NCBI GenBank assembly: GCA_036806345.1
Contig: DAIROT010000089.1
Coordinates: 1-6,255 of the forward strand
Source: QHCF01 sp003244275
Lineage (GTDB): Bacteria; Actinomycetota; Acidimicrobiia; Acidimicrobiales; QHCF01
DNA length: 6,255 nt
Direction of reading: 5' to 3'
Shown: piece after piece, positions 3,532 through 6,255 of the stretch
How the letters are laid out: every line of letters begins with the position of its first letter
Numbering within the stretch: the first letter of the stretch is position 1
Translations under genes and position numbers: made by a program
Notes under the pieces: generated by a model
Told to the model about the DNA's origin: nothing
What the model saw: only the letters and a program-made list of their open reading frames with translations
Databases searched by the model: none

Positions 3532-5049
3532 ATGCGATCCACTGCGCAGCCCGTCGAAGACAACAAGGTCAAGCTCTCGATCGAGCTAGACGAGGCCGAG
3601 CTGGACGAATCCCTGGATTTGGCCTATCGCAGACTGGGCCAAGAGGTCAGGGTCCCGGGCTTTCGACCGGGCAAGGTCCCCCGTCGCCTACTTGAGGCGC
3701 GCATGGGGGCGGGCGCTGTCCGCCAGGAGGTGGTGCGTGAGACGCTCCCCGACTACTACGCCCGGGCGGTGCGGGAGAACGAGGTCGATGCCATAGCGGC
3801 ACCAGAGATCGAGATCACCGCAGGCGAGGAGTCGGGTCCCCTGACCTTCGAGGCGGTGGTCGAGGTACGCCCCAAGGTGGCCATTCCCGGCTACCAGGGT
3901 CTCCAGGTCACCGCTCCCGGCCTGAACGTAACCGAAGAGGACATGACGGCCCACATCGACCGGCTGCGGGAGCAGTCCGGAGAGTTGGTTGAGGTCAGTC
4001 GTCCAGCCAGGGACGGCGATCATCTGACCATCGACGTGAAGGGTCACCGGCACGATCAGGTACTCGAGGGCCTAACTGCCAATGACTATCTGTACGAGGT
4101 GGGAAGTGCCTCGCTCATGCCCGGGCTGGACGAGCAGATCCGGGGGGCCAAGCCAGGCGACATCTTTCGCTTCAACTCCATGCCGGGCAAGGATGAGGAG
4201 GAGGCCACCTTTCAGGTGTTGGTCAAGGCAGTGAAGGAGAAGGTGCTTCCCGAGGTGACCGACGAGTGGGCGGCAGAGGCCTCGGAATTCAACACCGTCG
4301 AGGAGCTGATGGCCGACACTCGCAAGCGTCTGGAGGCAGTCAAGCGGTTCCAGGCCCAGCTGGGTATGCGCGAGCAGGCGGTTCAGGCTCTGGCCCAACT
4401 GGTGGCCGAGGATCCGCCCGAGAGCCTGGTGGAGGCGGCCCTCGAGCATCGGGCTCACGAGCTCACTCATCACATCGAGTCTCAGGGCGCCTCCATGGAT
4501 GAGTACCTGGAGGCTGTGGGCCAAGACAGAGATGCGGTGCTGTCCGAACTGCGGACGACGGCCGAGGAGTCCGTGAAGGTGGACCTGGCCCTACGGTCAC
4601 TGGCCGAGGCCGAGGGCATCGAGGTTGACGAAGCGGACCTGGACACGGAGCTGACCAAGATGGCCGAGAGGCTCCGTCAGCCCAAGGACCAATTGCGAAG
4701 GCGTCTCGAAGGTACCGACGAGATGTACGAGTTGCGTTCGGCCCTGCGCCGAGCCAAGGCCATGGCCTGGCTGGTGGACCACGTGGAGCTCGTCGACGAG
4801 GAGGGCCAAACTATCGACCGCAGCGAATTCTCGCCCGCCGAGGCCCCGGCCGCCGAGGGCCCGGCCGCTGGAGGCACCAATGAGGCCGCGGTATCCGACG
4901 GCACGGCCGCTGAGGCCGCTGTATCCGAGGGCACGGCCCACCTTGATGAGGACCTGGCAGCCGGACCGCCGGGTGATGTGTCGACCGGTGACGTCCCGCC
5001 GGGCCATGCGGACCAGACCCGAGCTGCCACGGTGGAGAGCCCGGCGTGA
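3532..5049 (+). CDS. tig: Trigger factor (ribosome-associated chaperone / prolyl isomerase)
   Basis: Cytosolic chaperone that docks at the ribosomal exit tunnel and shields nascent chains. The 505-residue protein shows all three trigger-factor domains. The N-terminal ribosome-binding domain (about 1-120) has the signature GFRPGK (43-48) within VPGFRPGKVPRRLLEARMG. An FKBP-like prolyl isomerase domain lies at about 150-235 (DGDHLTIDVKG, SLMPGLDEQIRGAKPGD, FQVLVKAVKEKVLPE). The helical C-terminal chaperone domain spans about 241-425. E. coli TF is 432 residues; the excess here is an acidic Ala/Gly/Pro-rich tail (about 431-505) with a 10-residue tandem repeat. The frame is open upstream to 3376, but homology starts at ATG 3532 (MRSTAQPVEDNKVKLSIELD). 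No SD precedes it, so translation may be leaderless or coupled to the gene ending 14 bp upstream. Its stop overlaps the clpP start. Confidence 0.97.
   Translation: MRSTAQPVEDNKVKLSIELDEAELDESLDLAYRRLGQEVRVPGFRPGKVPRRLLEARMGAGAVRQEVVRETLPDYYARAVRENEVDAIAAPEIEITAGEESGPLTFEAVVEVRPKVAIPGYQGLQVTAPGLNVTEEDMTAHIDRLREQSGELVEVSRPARDGDHLTIDVKGHRHDQVLEGLTANDYLYEVGSASLMPGLDEQIRGAKPGDIFRFNSMPGKDEEEATFQVLVKAVKEKVLPEVTDEWAAEASEFNTVEELMADTRKRLEAVKRFQAQLGMREQAVQALAQLVAEDPPESLVEAALEHRAHELTHHIESQGASMDEYLEAVGQDRDAVLSELRTTAEESVKVDLALRSLAEAEGIEVDEADLDTELTKMAERLRQPKDQLRRRLEGTDEMYELRSALRRAKAMAWLVDHVELVDEEGQTIDRSEFSPAEAPAAEGPAAGGTNEAAVSDGTAAEAAVSEGTAHLDEDLAAGPPGDVSTGDVPPGHADQTRAATVESPA
4882..4941 (+). repeat. 30-bp imperfect tandem repeat in the tig tail
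   Basis: Two adjacent 30-bp units (4882-4911 and 4912-4941) match at 25 of 30 positions and encode EAAVSDGTAA and EAAVSEGTAH (residues 451-470). It is an in-frame duplication inside the low-complexity C-terminal tail, likely tolerated because the tail is outside the folded chaperone domain. Confidence 0.75.
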
Positions 5050-5684
5050 GCCGCTCCTCCAGCAACTACCTGGTGCCGACGGTAATCGAGACGACCAACC
5101 GGGGTGAGCGGGCCTATGACCTTTACTCTCGCCTCCTCAAGGATCGCATCATCATCATCGGAACCCCCATCGACGACACGGTGGCCAACCTCGTGTGCGC
5201 CCAGATGCTCTTCCTCGAGAACGACAGCGAGGACAAGGAGATTCACCTTTACATCAATTCTCCGGGCGGCGACATCACTGCCCTGTTCGCCATCTACGAC
5301 ACCATGAAGTTCGTAAAGCCCGATAAGTCGACCTTCTGCTTCGGTCAGGCCGCCTCGGCGGCGGCCGTGCTCCTGGCCGGCGGGACCAAGGGAAAGCGCT
5401 TTGCCCTCCCGCATGCCCGAATCCTGATTCACCAGCCCTACGGAGGAGCAGCGGGACAGGCCACCGACATAGAGCTGCAGGCCAAGGAGATACTCCGGAT
5501 GCGCGACCTGCTCAACCAGGTGCTGGCGGTGGACACCGGCCAGCCGGTCGAGAAGGTGGCCAAGGACACCGACCGCGACTTCATCATGAGCGCGGAGGAG
5601 GCCAAGGGATACGGCATTATCGACGACGTCATCACGACTCGCGAGCTGGATGAGGTTCCGCAAGTCGCTGGTGTGGTGGCTTAG
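5046..5684 (+). CDS. clpP: ATP-dependent Clp protease proteolytic subunit (ClpP2-like)
   Basis: Serine peptidase that forms the barrel degrading substrates delivered by ClpX or ClpC. The 212-residue protein has the full triad: Ser104 in GQAASAAAVLL, His129 in LIHQP and Asp178 in DTDRDF. Other family marks are DRIIIIGTPIDD (33-44), LYINSPGGDI (68-77) and SAEEAKGYGIID (182-193). The GQAASAAAVLL and GKRFALPHARILIHQP wording resembles actinobacterial ClpP2, where ClpP1 has GMAASM. The GTG start at 5046 overlaps the tig stop (GTGA) and has a GGAG SD (5034-5037) eight bases upstream, indicating translational coupling. Residues 1-20 resemble the usual ClpP2 leader (NYLVPTVIE). Mycobacteria encode clpP1 and clpP2 in tandem between tig and clpX, whereas only one clpP is here. 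A partner elsewhere is likely but not visible. Confidence 0.97.
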   Translation: MSRSSSNYLVPTVIETTNRGERAYDLYSRLLKDRIIIIGTPIDDTVANLVCAQMLFLENDSEDKEIHLYINSPGGDITALFAIYDTMKFVKPDKSTFCFGQAASAAAVLLAGGTKGKRFALPHARILIHQPYGGAAGQATDIELQAKEILRMRDLLNQVLAVDTGQPVEKVAKDTDRDFIMSAEEAKGYGIIDDVITTRELDEVPQVAGVVA

Positions 5685-5690
5685 CACCAC
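5673..5690 (+). repeat. Hairpin across the clpP stop codon
   Basis: GTGGTG (5673-5678) and CACCAC (5685-5690) pair perfectly around a 6-nt loop that contains the clpP TAG. No U-run follows, so complete termination is unlikely. It could stabilise the upstream mRNA end or tune clpX expression, or be chance. Confidence 0.3.
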
Positions 5691-5722
5691 TGGTCAGGCG
5701 AACTACAAACCGAGGGGGAGCA

Positions 5723-6255
5723 GTGGCGAAGTTCGGAGACGGGGGGGATCTGGTCAAGTGCAGCTTCTGTGGCAAGTCGCAAAAGCAGGTCAAGAAGCTG
5801 ATTGCCGGGCCTGGGGTCTACATCTGCGATGAGTGCATAGACCTCTGCAACGACATCATCGAGGAGGAGTCGACCGACTCCTCCGAGATGCGCTTCGACG
5901 AGCTGCCCAAGCCCCGAGAGATCTTCGAGTTCCTCAACGATTATGTGATCGGCCAAGACTACGCCAAGAAGATCCTGGCGGTTGCCGTCTACAACCATTA
6001 CAAACGGGTTCAGGCCGGCTCTTATCACGATGCCGAAGTGGAGCTGGCCAAGTCCAACATCCTACTTCTTGGCCCCACCGGTTGCGGCAAGACACTCTTG
6101 GCCCAAACCCTGGCCCGGCTACTGAACGTGCCCTTCGCCATCGCAGACGCCACTGCCCTGACCGAGGCCGGCTACGTCGGTGAGGATGTCGAGAATATCC
6201 TGCTCAAGCTGATCCAAGCGGCCGACTACGACGTCAAGAAGGCCGAGACCGGGAT
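5723..6255 (+). CDS. clpX: ClpX, ATP-dependent unfoldase of the Clp protease (5' part)
   Basis: AAA+ unfoldase that recognises tagged proteins, unfolds them with ATP and threads them into ClpP. The 177 codons present cover the N-terminal zinc-binding dimerisation domain, with Cys13/Cys16 (CSFC) and Cys35/Cys38 (CDEC), and the start of the AAA+ domain. The latter has DYVIGQDYAKK (73-83), Walker A GPTGCGKT (117-124) and the substrate-gripping pore loop GYVG (150-153) followed by EDVEN. About 240-250 residues, including Walker B and sensors, should lie beyond the window edge. The GTG start at 5723 gives the expected beginning (AKFGDGGDLVKCSFCGKSQK) and follows a G-rich SD region (5712-5720), although the spacing is short. 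It starts 38 bp after clpP and is probably in the same operon. Confidence 0.97.
   Translation, partial: MAKFGDGGDLVKCSFCGKSQKQVKKLIAGPGVYICDECIDLCNDIIEEESTDSSEMRFDELPKPREIFEFLNDYVIGQDYAKKILAVAVYNHYKRVQAGSYHDAEVELAKSNILLLGPTGCGKTLLAQTLARLLNVPFAIADATALTEAGYVGEDVENILLKLIQAADYDVKKAETG

Noticed and set aside
4677..5690. 337-residue minus-strand ORF
   Set aside because: It lies antisense to tig and clpP, both certain genes. Long antisense frames are expected at this GC content.

Overview
The window is GC-rich DNA, most likely from an actinobacterium. Support comes from the tig-clpP-clpX order, a ClpP closest in motif to actinobacterial ClpP2, frequent GTG starts, SD-less gene starts, a small WFYC/RMGPY protein of a type I associate with actinobacteria, and a decayed DUF222/13E12-type HNH gene. 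An acidimicrobial (Acidimicrobiia-like) source is my best guess, but no rRNA is present to settle it.

Layout. (1) 95-1213 (+) is an intact D12-class adenine-specific DNA methyltransferase with no partner nuclease in view. (2) 1214-2600 is a loosely packed accessory stretch. It holds a doubtful 62-codon ORF, a convincing 64-residue conserved hypothetical gene (1494-1688), an HNH-endonuclease pseudogene broken by several frameshifts (about 1892-2320), and a hairpin that would mask the Shine-Dalgarno site of a 19-codon ORF (2435-2516). (3) 2612-2769 (-) carries two tRNA genes, tRNA-Pro(UGG) then tRNA-Gly(UCC), neither with an encoded CCA. (4) 2770-3112 has no gene but is unusually rich in dyad symmetry, including a 24-bp palindrome with one mismatched pair. 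(5) 3113-6255 (+) is the protein-quality-control cluster: a degenerate CheY-like protein, trigger factor (tig), ClpP, and the first 177 codons of ClpX, which runs off the window.

In the cluster, trigger factor meets nascent chains at the ribosome exit. ClpX unfolds substrates and feeds them to the ClpP peptidase. tig and clpP overlap by 4 nt (GTGA) and clpX follows after 38 bp, so the three are probably co-transcribed. The small receiver-like gene ends 14 bp before tig. It may be co-transcribed or may have its own leaderless promoter.

I saw no CRISPR array, insertion sequence with terminal repeats, rRNA or complete new defence system. The items most worth a second look are the dyad-rich spacer at 2810-3030, the SD-masking hairpin with its tiny ORF, the multiply frameshifted HNH gene beside the tRNAs, and the conserved-looking uncharacterised small proteins.
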